A stretch of 64,000 nucleotides of DNA, taken from contig JAJCXT010000092.1 in the NCBI GenBank assembly GCA_029263295.1, positions 1-64,000 of the forward strand. The letters run 5' to 3'. Under the pieces are notes generated by a model. That model was not told the DNA's origin and did not search any database. It worked only from the letters and a program-made list of their open reading frames with translations. Below, one piece after another: positions 15,757-24,568 of this stretch (position 1 is the first letter of the stretch; every line of letters starts with the position of its first letter). This DNA comes from Acidobacteriota bacterium (GTDB lineage Bacteria > Acidobacteriota > UBA890 > WLXD01). The position numbers were made by a program, and so were the translations under genes.

Positions 15757-18753
15757 TTGAAGAACATCCGCCTTCTACTCGTTGTTACCGTCGCACTTCT
15801 CGCGGCGCCAGTGTTGGCGGGCCCGGGTCGTGGTGCGCCCGCCGCCCAGCAACCGGCCACTGCTCCCAACCTCGTGGATGCTCTGCGCTGGCGCAACATC
15901 GGTCCTGCCAACATGACAGGCCGCATCGCGTCGATCGACGCTCTCGAGTCGGATCACCGCGTCGTACTCGTGGCATCCGCCTCGGGCGGCGTCTTTCTGA
16001 GCACCAACGCGGGAGTTACCTGGGACCCGATCTTCGACAGTGCCGATGGCGCGGGCTCGATCGGCGCGGCGGTCTTCTTCCAGGGGAATCCGGACGTCAT
16101 CTGGGTTGGCACCGGCGAAGCCGCAAACCGCAACAGCTCAGGGTGGGGCGACGGCGTCTGGCGAACTACCGACGGCGGGGCAACCTGGACTCACGTCGGG
16201 CTCACGCAGACAGGTCACGTTGCCGAGATCGCGACCCACCCCACCGACCCCGACATCGCGTATGTCGCATCGCCTGGCCATCTGTGGGGCTACTCGGGCG
16301 ACCGCGGCCTGTACAAAACCAGTGATGGCGGCGCCACGTGGGAGCAGCTCTCGAAGGGGCTCCCTGACGACGGCAGGACCGGCGCGAGCGACGTCATCAT
16401 GGACCCGAACGACCCGAACGTCCTCTACGCGGGCTTCTATCACCGTATCCGCCAGCCAGCCTCGATGTCCTCCGGTGGCGAGCAGGGCGGACTCTTCAAA
16501 AGCACTGATGCGGGCGCGACCTGGGCTCGGCTCACGGCCGGACTCCCCACCGTGACGGGCATGATCGACATTGCCATTCACCGCACCGATCCGCGCATCG
16601 TGGTGGCCGCGGTAGAAGCCAGCGACACGATCCCGTACTTCGACGAAGAAGGCGGAGCACCGGACAACCCTGGCGGCGGCATCTACATCTCTCGCGATGC
16701 CGGAGCCACTTGGCGTTGGTCGCTGCGCACCAACGTCCGGCCGTTCTACCACGGTCAAGTCGCCATCGACCCGCTCGATCCGAATCGCATTTATTCCGTC
16801 GGGCGAGAGTTCAAGGTCACCAAGGATGGCGGCAAGACCTGGGTTTTCCGTTGGTGGGGCGGCGGCGGCGACGATCACGATCTCTGGATCGCGCCCTACG
16901 ATGGGTCCATCCGCTACATGGCCACGGATCAGGGCGCGTACTTGACCATCGACGACGGCGCCACCGTCGTGAATTTCGACAACATGGCCATCGGCCAGTA
17001 CTACAAGGTCGGAGTGGACATGCGCGATCCGTACTGGGTCGGTGGCGGCCTGCAGGACAACGCCATCTGGATGGGGCCGAGCAACTCGCGCGAGAGGCGC
17101 GGCATCCTCAACATGCACAACACGTGGCTCGCCGAAGGTGATGGCTTCGCCACATGGTTCGACCCCACCGACTGGCGCACTGTCTACGGCGTGAACCATG
17201 TGGGATTCGCGATTCGTCTCAACACCGAGACCCGCGACCATGCCTTCATCACGCCGACTCCAGAGACGGTCGCGAACTTCGCGGATTATGTCGATCACGA
17301 ATTCCCCGAGGAGCCCATCCGCTACACGATCTACCCGGGTGAGCACTGGTTCGGGTACGGGCGGCCCGAACGGCCGCTGCTGCCACCGCAGTTCCGCTTC
17401 AACTGGAACAGTCCGTTCCTGATTTCACCGAACAGCCCGCAGGTCGTCTACTTCGCCGGCAACCACCTGTTCCGTTCGACCGACCGTGGCGACACCTGGA
17501 AGATCATCAGCCCCGACCTGAGTACCAACGACCCCGAACTCCGCGACCCGACTCTGCAAGGTGGACTGACGCGGTCGGTAACCGGTGGGGAGAATCACTT
17601 CACGATATTCACGATCGCCGAGTCGCCGCGGAATCCGTCGCTGGTCTGGGCCGGCACCGACGATGGCAACGTCCAGATCACTCACGACGGCGGCGCTTCG
17701 TGGGAGAACGTACGCGACAACGTCCCGGGGATGCCTGAGCGCGCTTGGGTCAACAAGATCGAGGCGTCCCACTTCGCCGAGTGTCGCGCTTACCTGACGC
17801 TCGACAACCACCGCGCTGACGACTTCCAGCCGTACGTCTATCGCACCGACGACTGTGGCGACAGTTGGGTGAACATCGGCGCAAGCCTGCCCGACGACGG
17901 CGGCAGCTACGTGACCATCGAAGACCCGGTAAGCCCCGACCTGTTGTTCGTCGGCACCGAGTGGGGGGTGTGGACTAGCGTCGATCGCGGGCACAGTTGG
18001 GCGCGACTGGCCAACGGCCTGCCCAAGGTCGCTGTGCGGGATCTGGTAGTCCATCCCCGCGACGGCGACCTCATTGCCGGCACTCACGGCCGCAGTATTT
18101 GGATCCTCGACGACATCACGCCGCTGCGACAAACCCGCCGAGATGTACTCGCGGAGTCGACATGGCTGTTCGAACCACGACACGCAACCCGTTGGGTCCG
18201 CATCAACCTGGGCCGTAAGCAGCAGTACTTCCTGTTCAGAGGCGAGAATCCACCTCGCGGCGCGCTCCTCAATTTCCTGCTCGCCGACGCCAGTGACGAC
18301 GTGTCGTTGACGATCGAGGAACTGGCGGGAGACCGCAGGGTGGCGCTTCCCTTCGAGCCTCGGTCCGGCATGAACCGGGTGACCTGGGACCTGACCTTCG
18401 CGCCGTCAGTGAACGACCGGACCGAGTTCGAGCGCCGCCTCAACGCGGCCGTCGAGACGCTCCGCCAGCGCGTACCGCAGGGTCGGCAGAACGCACTCGA
18501 CGATGCGGCACAGCGACTGGCGTCCATCGACGCGGGCGCCGAGGGCGTCGATCGTGACCTCAACTCCGTACGCAATCTCCTGGTACGCGAATACGGGGCC
18601 TACGCCTCAGGCAGATCGTTGTTCCCCGCCAAGATCGCCGGCCGTGCCGCCGAGCCTGGGACCTATCGAGTCGTATTGACCGCCGGTGCGCTGGTCCTGG
18701 AGCAGCGCCTCGAGATTCGTGACGACCCGCTGCGGGACAGCACTCACCAGTAA
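15757..18753 (+). CDS. Secreted BNR/sortilin-like beta-propeller protein
   Basis: This 998-residue protein begins with a signal peptide (LLLVVTVALLAAPVLAG) and then contains many BNR/Asp-box repeats such as STNAGVTWDP, TTDGGATWTHVG, TSDGGATWEQL, STDAGATWARL and SRDAGATWRW. These belong to the VPS10/sortilin-like or glycosyl-hydrolase-like propeller family that is common in secreted proteins of soil and marine bacteria. About 100 residues at the C-terminus are non-propeller. The start is TTG at 15757, with GGAG upstream and a proper signal peptide. The ORF-track start at 15085 would run through the mog gene. Sialidase activity is often annotated for such proteins but has no support here. Confidence 0.85.
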   Translation: MKNIRLLLVVTVALLAAPVLAGPGRGAPAAQQPATAPNLVDALRWRNIGPANMTGRIASIDALESDHRVVLVASASGGVFLSTNAGVTWDPIFDSADGAGSIGAAVFFQGNPDVIWVGTGEAANRNSSGWGDGVWRTTDGGATWTHVGLTQTGHVAEIATHPTDPDIAYVASPGHLWGYSGDRGLYKTSDGGATWEQLSKGLPDDGRTGASDVIMDPNDPNVLYAGFYHRIRQPASMSSGGEQGGLFKSTDAGATWARLTAGLPTVTGMIDIAIHRTDPRIVVAAVEASDTIPYFDEEGGAPDNPGGGIYISRDAGATWRWSLRTNVRPFYHGQVAIDPLDPNRIYSVGREFKVTKDGGKTWVFRWWGGGGDDHDLWIAPYDGSIRYMATDQGAYLTIDDGATVVNFDNMAIGQYYKVGVDMRDPYWVGGGLQDNAIWMGPSNSRERRGILNMHNTWLAEGDGFATWFDPTDWRTVYGVNHVGFAIRLNTETRDHAFITPTPETVANFADYVDHEFPEEPIRYTIYPGEHWFGYGRPERPLLPPQFRFNWNSPFLISPNSPQVVYFAGNHLFRSTDRGDTWKIISPDLSTNDPELRDPTLQGGLTRSVTGGENHFTIFTIAESPRNPSLVWAGTDDGNVQITHDGGASWENVRDNVPGMPERAWVNKIEASHFAECRAYLTLDNHRADDFQPYVYRTDDCGDSWVNIGASLPDDGGSYVTIEDPVSPDLLFVGTEWGVWTSVDRGHSWARLANGLPKVAVRDLVVHPRDGDLIAGTHGRSIWILDDITPLRQTRRDVLAESTWLFEPRHATRWVRINLGRKQQYFLFRGENPPRGALLNFLLADASDDVSLTIEELAGDRRVALPFEPRSGMNRVTWDLTFAPSVNDRTEFERRLNAAVETLRQRVPQGRQNALDDAAQRLASIDAGAEGVDRDLNSVRNLLVREYGAYASGRSLFPAKIAGRAAEPGTYRVVLTAGALVLEQRLEIRDDPLRDSTHQ

Positions 18754-18851
18754 GGGGCGGACAAAGGGGCCCGCCGCGCAAGACTGGACTTGCCGCGGGG
18801 AGGGTCCGCGGCGCACTCTCGTAGGGAGTCCATCCCCCACGAGCCGAGATC

Positions 18852-20081
18852 ATGCGCAGAGCACTCCTCATCGCACTCGCGGTTGCCCTCGCGGCGACGG
18901 CAGGCCGTACACGTGCGCAGGATCAGCGTCTCCCCCGACCCTCCGTCACCCTGCATGGTGCCGCCGACACGAGCACGGTCCCGTTCGAGAGCTACCGCCG
19001 CTGGATGGTCGTGGAGGCGCGCGTCGCCGGATCGAAGCCACTCAGGTTCATCCTCGATAGCGGCGCGCCCATCGTCGTGCTCGCCAGCCGTGATCTGGGG
19101 GAGCAACTACCGCTGCAGATAATCGGCCAAGCGCGACTAGGAGGAGTGGGCGACGGTGAATCGGCCACCGTGGCGCTCGCCGCAGGCGTAAAGGTCGAAC
19201 TTGACGGCGTGACGATCGAGAACGCTTCGATGGCGGTCGGAGCGGCGGGCGAAGCAATCGCCGGCATGGACGGCATCCTCGGAGGCTCGCTCTTCCGCAA
19301 CCTCGTGGTGGAGATCGACTGGGAATCGTCTCTCCTGACTCTGCACCATCCGGCTGGATTCCAGTACACGGGCAACGGCGTCGTGCTGCCGCTGTCGCTC
19401 CTGCCGAGCGGCCATCTGCTCGCCGAAGGCATCGTTGCTCAGGGAACGACCGCGCGCACCGCGCGCCTCCTAGTGGACACGGGCGCCGGCCACGCGCTTT
19501 CGCTCGAGCCCAGCCTTCTCGAACCGAAGGAACCACTGAGTAACCTGATCATCGGGTGGGGCTCGAACGGTGTCGCTCGCGGCGATATCGGGATGGTGGA
19601 GCGTCTGCGTCTGGGGGGCGTGGAGCTACGCGACGTGATCACTTCGTTCCCGGCCAGCGGCCCCTGGTCAGGCATGGGCGACGCTCAGGGCGAGACGATC
19701 CACGGCAACATCGGGCAACGCATCCTGCGCCGCTTCCACGTCATCTTCGACGTGCCCGGAGGGCGGCTGATCCTGGAACCCGGGCCGACATTCGGAGATC
19801 CCTTCGTGTTCGACACCACAGGCCTGGCGTTCGCACCATGGTCGCCCGGTAGCGAGGAGCTAGAGATCGTCGAGGTCATCCCCGGATCGCCCGCGGCAGA
19901 GGCAGGGATCCGTGCGGGCGACATTGTACTGGCCATCGACGGTCGCGGGGTGGCCGAGATTCACCCGGGAGACGTCGAGATGATGTTGTGGGGACCGCCA
20001 GGCGGCGAAGTCGAGATCGCCGTGCGGCAGAACGGCAGGCAGCAGCGGCATCGGCTCACGCGCCGCGCGCTTCTGCGCTAG
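18852..20081 (+). CDS. Exported tandem retropepsin-like aspartic protease with PDZ domain
   Basis: The 409-residue protein has a signal peptide (LIALAVALAATAGRTRAQ), two aspartyl-protease half-domains and a C-terminal PDZ domain. The catalytic Asp candidates are Asp69 in FILDSGAP and Asp209 in LLVDTGAG. Each is followed at about 70-80 residues by the hydrophobic-Gly segment of the fold (MDGILGGSLFRN, IHGNIGQRILRR), so one chain may form an active site that needs two subunits in viral retropepsins. The PDZ domain (about 335-405) contains IPGSPAAEAGIRAGDIVLAIDG and probably binds substrate C-termini. It probably acts in the periplasm on envelope or imported peptides. The substrate is unknown. 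Confidence 0.85.
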   Translation: MRRALLIALAVALAATAGRTRAQDQRLPRPSVTLHGAADTSTVPFESYRRWMVVEARVAGSKPLRFILDSGAPIVVLASRDLGEQLPLQIIGQARLGGVGDGESATVALAAGVKVELDGVTIENASMAVGAAGEAIAGMDGILGGSLFRNLVVEIDWESSLLTLHHPAGFQYTGNGVVLPLSLLPSGHLLAEGIVAQGTTARTARLLVDTGAGHALSLEPSLLEPKEPLSNLIIGWGSNGVARGDIGMVERLRLGGVELRDVITSFPASGPWSGMGDAQGETIHGNIGQRILRRFHVIFDVPGGRLILEPGPTFGDPFVFDTTGLAFAPWSPGSEELEIVEVIPGSPAAEAGIRAGDIVLAIDGRGVAEIHPGDVEMMLWGPPGGEVEIAVRQNGRQQRHRLTRRALLR

Positions 20082-20188
20082 GAGGCCGTGGTTAGAGTCC
20101 GATGGTCTCCTAGATGCCTGTGAGAAAGAAAACACAGACTCCCTCCCGCCAGACTCCCCCCGCTGCCGAAACGGGTATAGGATCGGCG

Positions 20189-20217
20189 CGAGCGCTCCTA
20201 GGGGTAGCGAGCGCTCG
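20189..20217. repeat. 9-bp inverted repeat upstream of a small ORF
   Basis: CGAGCGCTC at 20189-20197 and GAGCGCTCG at 20209-20217 are exact reverse complements with an 11-nt spacer, 20 nt upstream of the ATG at 20238. It could be an operator or a terminator. Confidence 0.5.
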
Positions 20218-20237
20218 ACTACCGAAGAGGAGTGGGA

Positions 20238-20492
20238 ATGTCTGAGCCGTGGCTGTGGTGCACCTGTACGACCGCCCGCGTTTGGGGCGAAAGCCTGGCC
20301 AGTTCATCGGACTGGCTCGCCGCGCTCGTAGAGGCTTCGCGAGAAGGGGCCGACGCGGCATCGGGCTTCGCCGAGCCGTGCACTGCTGACAACGAATCGA
20401 GGTCGGCTTCGTACGGCGCCGCCCGAGGTTCGACACTCGACACGACGACGACGCGCATCCCCGCGCTCTCGGCCGCCACGCGAAGCTCTTAG
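20238..20492 (+). CDS. Possible small protein of unknown function
   Basis: The ORF encodes 84 residues from ATG 20238, with AGGAG 5 nt upstream. No family, signal peptide or membrane segment is recognised. Its first half (MSEPWLWCTCTTARVW) is Trp/Cys-rich and its second half is Ser/Ala/Thr-rich. A minus-strand ORF of similar length (20219-20479) covers the same bases, so either one, or neither, may be real. The ribosome binding site favours the plus strand. Confidence 0.3.
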   Translation: MSEPWLWCTCTTARVWGESLASSSDWLAALVEASREGADAASGFAEPCTADNESRSASYGAARGSTLDTTTTRIPALSAATRSS

Positions 20493-20614
20493 ACCAGGAG
20501 TCAGACGCGGCCACGATCCGCGTACGTTTCGTCGGCAACCCAACCTGGCCTCGACACCGTACGGTAAACTCCGTCTGGGGAGGCGATACCGAAGACCCTT
20601 AAGGTGGGGAAACC

Positions 20615-21163
20615 ATGAAGAAACTGTGGGTGCTGGTGACGGTGTTGCTCTTGTTCGCCTACGCGGAGCCTGTGCTCGCCCAGGGCGGCAAGCTGCAGGC
20701 GCAGGGTGTCTACATCGGCGGTAGTGGTGGCGTCGGCCTGACGAAGCTCGACTTCGACGACATCAACCTGCTCGATGATTCTGCGGTTGTATGGAAGGCC
20801 GTAGTTGGTTTTCGCTGGCGCCATTTTTCGGTCGAGTTCGACTACCGCTCGATGAGCCAGGTAAAAGCCGTGTTCCCGGGCAGCGAACTGACCGCCGAGT
20901 CCAACGGATTCACGGGGTCTGTGCTCCTCATCCTGCCGCTCGGCCCGCTGGACCTCTTCGGTCGCGGCGGCGGGCATCGCGCGACGTCTACCGTCGGCTT
21001 TGGGGATGCCCTCACAGAGACGAAGGAATGGTCGCTCGTGTACGGCGGTGGTATCGGTATCAGGATCGGCAGTTTCGCTCTCCGGGCCGAGTACGAACGT
21101 CTCGACCTCGAGGCCATCGCGGAACTGAATCAGGTCACCGGCGGTTTCACGGTCGCCTTCTAG
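20615..21163 (+). CDS. Small outer-membrane beta-barrel protein
   Basis: This 182-residue protein has a signal peptide (LWVLVTVLLLFAYAEPVLAQ) and a mature part of about 158 residues, the size of an eight-strand barrel of the OmpA-N/Ail type (PF13505-like). Strand-like stretches include GVYIGGSGGVGLTKL, FRWRHFSVEFDYRSM, GSVLLILPLG and SFALRAEYERLDL, and it ends in a terminal Phe (GGFTVAF) that would direct it to the BAM machinery. AAGGTGGGGAAACC precedes the ATG. It converges with the ADOP permease gene and a strong hairpin lies between them. Role unknown. Confidence 0.82.
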   Translation: MKKLWVLVTVLLLFAYAEPVLAQGGKLQAQGVYIGGSGGVGLTKLDFDDINLLDDSAVVWKAVVGFRWRHFSVEFDYRSMSQVKAVFPGSELTAESNGFTGSVLLILPLGPLDLFGRGGGHRATSTVGFGDALTETKEWSLVYGGGIGIRIGSFALRAEYERLDLEAIAELNQVTGGFTVAF

Positions 21164-21184
21164 GCCCCTGGCACCGCCGATCCT

Positions 21185-21212
21185 GCGACTGGGTCCATCT
21201 GGACCCGGTCGC
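21185..21212. terminator. Bidirectional hairpin terminator between barrel gene and ADOP permease
   Basis: GCGACTGGGTCC and GGACCCGGTCGC pair over 12 bp with a single T-G wobble around an ATCT tetraloop. It lies between two convergent stops and has no U-tract. Confidence 0.6.
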
Positions 21213-21232
21213 GGACCCATCGCCGAGCGCGC

Positions 21233-24070
21233 TTACTCGTAGCGCAGAACCTCCATCGGATCGATGCGCGTCGCTCGTCGGGCCGGAATCCACACGGCGA
21301 GCAATGCCACGCCGAGGAAAATCGCGGACACGATCGCGAACGACCCGGGGTCAGTGGGTTCGATCTCGTAGAGCATCGACTCCAGCGCGCGCATGAGGAA
21401 GAGGGACCCGCCGATACCGGCAATGAGGCCAATAATCGCCAGGCCCATGCCCTCGCGCAGGACGCCGGAGAGAATCTGCCCGACCGGAGCGCCGAGCGCA
21501 CGTCGGATCGCCGTATCCCGAACGCCCTGCTGCACCATGTAGGCGAGCATCCCGTAGATCCCGACCGCCGCCAGCGTTAGCGAAAGCAGCGCAAACGCCA
21601 CCACGAGGCTGGCGTAGAAACGCGGCTCGGCGACGGAATCTGCCACGCGGTCGCGCACCGTCGACGCGCTGATGACCAGTACCTGAGGATCGATCTCACG
21701 TAGTGCCGATCGTACCGCTGGCAACACGCTCAGCGGCGCGGGGTCGGTGCGGATGAGAACCTGAGCGGTGCGAAATAACATCGGCACCATCTGGGGCGGC
21801 GCCTGCCTGTAGGGTAGGAAGATATCGGCCTGGGGCGCCGGATCGACTCCCGCGGTCCGCGTATCGTCCACGACACCGACGATCTCGAGCCGCTGCCCAC
21901 CGATGAAGTCCAGTTCTTCGCCGACCGGGTTCGGGTCGCCGAACATCGCTTCAGCACCGGTTCGACTGAGCACGGCCACCGGACGACCTTCGGGCCGGTC
22001 ATCGCGATTGAGTACGCGGCCTTCGGCGGCTGTGACACCAATGGCATCGAAGTAACCGGTCTCCACCATGCGCACGCCGACTGGCACGGGACGGGCGTCG
22101 GGGTCAGGCGCTTCGTCGCGCGATTGGGCCGAGATGCCAATGCGAATGTTCGCTGGCGCATAGGGCGTCTGGTTGGCCACCGCAGCCGACATGACTCCTG
22201 GCAACGTCTCCAGACGCTCCACCAGAGCGTCGTAGTAGCTGAGGTGCGACTCGGCATCCGGGTAGGCTCCGGCGGGCAGACTGATGTTGAGGTGCAGGAG
22301 GTTCTCTGGATCGTATCCAACATCGATCGAGGTGAGCCGAATGAAGCTCGAGACCAGTAGGCCTGCGCCCACCAGTAGCACCACCGCGAGCGTGATCTCC
22401 ACGGTCACCAACAACCGCCGGAAGCCACTGCGCCCGAGGCCCGTTTCGCTCCCGAACTCTGCCTTGAGCGCCCGATTGAGATCTAGCTTGGCAGCAGCAC
22501 GAGCCGGCAACAGCCCGAAGACAACCGCCGTTGCCGCCATCACGAGCAGCGTGAAGCCAAGCACCCGTGGGTCGATGGAGACCTCGTCGAGGCGAGGAAT
22601 GAACTCTGGGCCGAGCGAACTGATGGCGCGGAGCCCGAATACGGCGACGGCCAAGCCTAGCAATCCTCCGACCGTGGTCAGCAGCAGGCTCTCCGCCAGG
22701 GTGTACCGCACCAGGCTCCCCAGCCCAGCGCCGATAGCCGCACGCACCGCGGTCTCTTTGCGCCGCTCTACCGAGCGCGCCAGGATCAGGTTGGCGATGT
22801 TGGCGCAGGCAATGAGGAGAACAAACCCCACCGCGCCCATCAGCATGAGCAACGGCCCACGCACCGATCCGACCATCTGCTCCTGCATGGGCATGACGTC
22901 AACGACGGACACCGGGGTATCGGCGGTCGCAGCGGGATTCTGCGCGTCGAGCCCGGCAAGGAACGTCTTGCCCTCGTCCTCCGCCATCGCCGGCGAAACG
23001 CCGGCGGCGAGACGTCCGATCACGCGGCCCCACATTTCCATGTGCGCCTCGGGACCTTCTGGGCCGCCGCCACCGCCCTCCGGCCCGCCGTCCCCGCCGG
23101 GCCCGCCAGATCCATCGGGACCGCTCTCGGTCCTCGTCGCTCGGCGCTGCCCCTGTGTCCCTGAGGGCGGCGGTGCATCCGCTCCGACTGAGATCAACAT
23201 GCTCTCGGGCGGCGTGGCGAGCATCGGCACCCAGTACTCGATCGACGCGTCAGGAAACGCGAACCCAGCAGGCATCACGCCGAGGATGTTGCGCAGACGG
23301 GAGTCGAGCCGCAGCGTCGTACCGACGATGTCTGGATCGCCGCCAAAGTACCGCTGCCACGCCCGATAGCTGAGGAGGATGCCGGCATCGTTACCGGGCA
23401 GCTCAGCGTTCGGCGCGAACGCACGGCCGTGGATCGGTTCGGTGCGGAGAATGCCGAACAGAGTCGGCGACACCGCGACACCGTTCACACGGGCCGGCTC
23501 GTCGAAGCTGGTGACGGTCGCGGACTCCATCGAGTACATGGCGAGCTGGTCGAACGATCTTCCGTTCTCACGCCACTCGAGAAACAGACCCTGCGACGTC
23601 CCGGCAGGCCCCTCGCCATCGAGATCGTCACTCGATTGCTGCAGCACCACAATGCTGTCGGGGTCGCCGTACGGCAGCGGCGACAGCAGCACGCCGTCCA
23701 CGACGCTGAAGATCACCGTGTTGGCCCCGATGGCCAGCGCCAACGTAATCAGCACGATCACCGTGAAGGACGGTGTACGGATGAGAGCTCGGCCAGCATG
23801 ACGCAGGTCGCGAACGAAGTGCATGAGTGTCTCCTGTCCCTTTCGTTTTTGCAGAGTCGGTATCCCGTAAACGGTGCCGGAAATACTGATGGCGTCGCGG
23901 CACGCCCACCAGGTAGCGCGCCAGCTGCCCATGGAGGCAAGACGCAGGCGGAAGAGCTCCGCGACGTCGCCCTCGACCAGATCGCGGTAGCGCGCATCGC
24001 AGAGCTGCCGCAGTAGCCACCGCGCTGGCGATGGTGCCGGCACCGCTGCGATCGCTCCGCCGTCAGCCAT
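21233..24070 (-). CDS. ADOP-type ABC permease (MacB/FtsX family)
   Basis: This 945-residue protein matches the ADOP family (TIGR03434). Residues 1-75 form the short helical prefix domain (WLLRQLCDARYRDLVEGDVAEL). A first membrane helix follows at about 95-120 (FTVIVLITLALAIGANTVIFSVV), then a large periplasmic MacB-type domain, an FtsX core of three helices near 390-510, a second periplasmic domain, and a C-terminal FtsX core. A Gly/Pro/Glu-rich stretch (GSGGPGGDGGPEGG) interrupts the first periplasmic domain. Its start overlaps the end of a PadR gene by 8 nt, so the regulator and permease are coupled. No ATPase gene is adjacent. The family may act as a mechanotransducer or exporter, and its substrate is unknown. 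Confidence 0.88.
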   Translation of the reverse strand: MADGGAIAAVPAPSPARWLLRQLCDARYRDLVEGDVAELFRLRLASMGSWRATWWACRDAISISGTVYGIPTLQKRKGQETLMHFVRDLRHAGRALIRTPSFTVIVLITLALAIGANTVIFSVVDGVLLSPLPYGDPDSIVVLQQSSDDLDGEGPAGTSQGLFLEWRENGRSFDQLAMYSMESATVTSFDEPARVNGVAVSPTLFGILRTEPIHGRAFAPNAELPGNDAGILLSYRAWQRYFGGDPDIVGTTLRLDSRLRNILGVMPAGFAFPDASIEYWVPMLATPPESMLISVGADAPPPSGTQGQRRATRTESGPDGSGGPGGDGGPEGGGGGPEGPEAHMEMWGRVIGRLAAGVSPAMAEDEGKTFLAGLDAQNPAATADTPVSVVDVMPMQEQMVGSVRGPLLMLMGAVGFVLLIACANIANLILARSVERRKETAVRAAIGAGLGSLVRYTLAESLLLTTVGGLLGLAVAVFGLRAISSLGPEFIPRLDEVSIDPRVLGFTLLVMAATAVVFGLLPARAAAKLDLNRALKAEFGSETGLGRSGFRRLLVTVEITLAVVLLVGAGLLVSSFIRLTSIDVGYDPENLLHLNISLPAGAYPDAESHLSYYDALVERLETLPGVMSAAVANQTPYAPANIRIGISAQSRDEAPDPDARPVPVGVRMVETGYFDAIGVTAAEGRVLNRDDRPEGRPVAVLSRTGAEAMFGDPNPVGEELDFIGGQRLEIVGVVDDTRTAGVDPAPQADIFLPYRQAPPQMVPMLFRTAQVLIRTDPAPLSVLPAVRSALREIDPQVLVISASTVRDRVADSVAEPRFYASLVVAFALLSLTLAAVGIYGMLAYMVQQGVRDTAIRRALGAPVGQILSGVLREGMGLAIIGLIAGIGGSLFLMRALESMLYEIEPTDPGSFAIVSAIFLGVALLAVWIPARRATRIDPMEVLRYE

Positions 24071-24386
24071 CGTTGGCCTCGGTCAGCCGCCAGAGCGCTG
24101 CGCGGGCATCGCGGGCGCTCGCCAAGGTGTCGCTCCCCTGGTCGGTGAGCCGGAACAGACGCTTGCGGCGCCCGCCCTGCTTGGCTTCACCTCGGCCCAT
24201 CCGCGAGCGCACGAATTCCTTACGCTCGAGCCGCTCGAGTGCGGAATAGACCGCCCCGAGAGTGACTCGCCGGCTCGCGTTCGCCTCGATGGTCTGCTGG
24301 ACGGTAACCCCATAGGCATCGTCGCCCTGAGCCCGCACCGCGAGCATCACCAGTTCCTCGAGTTCGCCCAGATGATCCCCTTTCAT
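24063..24386 (-). CDS. PadR-family transcriptional regulator (module 1)
   Basis: The 107-residue protein is a PadR winged helix: LGELEELVMLAVRAQGDDAYGVTVQQTI, then RRVTLGAVYSALERLERKEFV as recognition helix and RRKRLFRLTDQG as wing. Members repress transcription and sense phenolic acids, drugs or unknown ligands. It lies directly upstream of, and overlaps by 8 nt, an ADOP permease gene on the same strand. This PadR-ADOP pairing is typical of ADOP loci. It is divergent from the ABC ATPase gene at 24569. Confidence 0.92.
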   Translation of the reverse strand: MKGDHLGELEELVMLAVRAQGDDAYGVTVQQTIEANASRRVTLGAVYSALERLERKEFVRSRMGRGEAKQGGRRKRLFRLTDQGSDTLASARDARAALWRLTEANDG

Positions 24387-24502
24387 GCCAGATCAGATGC
24401 CCCGTCGAGTCGAATAGTCGAGGGTTTGTTCTGCAAATGCGAAGTTCGCTCCAAGGAACTTTCTAGAGGCAGCGCCCGTAGGCCAAGTAGAGTGGCTCGC
24501 CC

Positions 24503-24531
24503 TTGAACGGTGAAGGGCCGCTAAATATGCT
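24503..24531 (+). promoter_or_regulatory. Sigma-70-type promoter of the ABC/M1 operon
   Basis: TTGAAC (24503-24508) and TATGCT (24526-24531) are separated by exactly 17 nt, giving an expected start about 30 nt before the ATG at 24569. GCCCTT/AAGGGC (24499-24518) is a 6-bp inverted repeat that overlaps the -35 and could be an operator. Confidence 0.55.
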
Positions 24532-24568
24532 CCGGCCACCCTTGTTCATGTGATCTGTAGAGGTATCG

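Larger units (their letters stand above)
20082..20614. other. 533-nt region with little coding evidence
   Basis: The stretch between the retropepsin gene and the small barrel gene holds one weak small ORF (20238-20492), a perfect 9-bp inverted repeat at 20189-20217 and a TATAGG box near 20176. Overlapping minus-strand ORFs share the same wobble positions as the plus ORF, so codon statistics cannot decide between them. Confidence 0.45.

Noticed and set aside
17000-18100. Repeated TGGCGACxxTGG-like words
   Set aside because: They encode Asp-box motifs of the BNR propeller.
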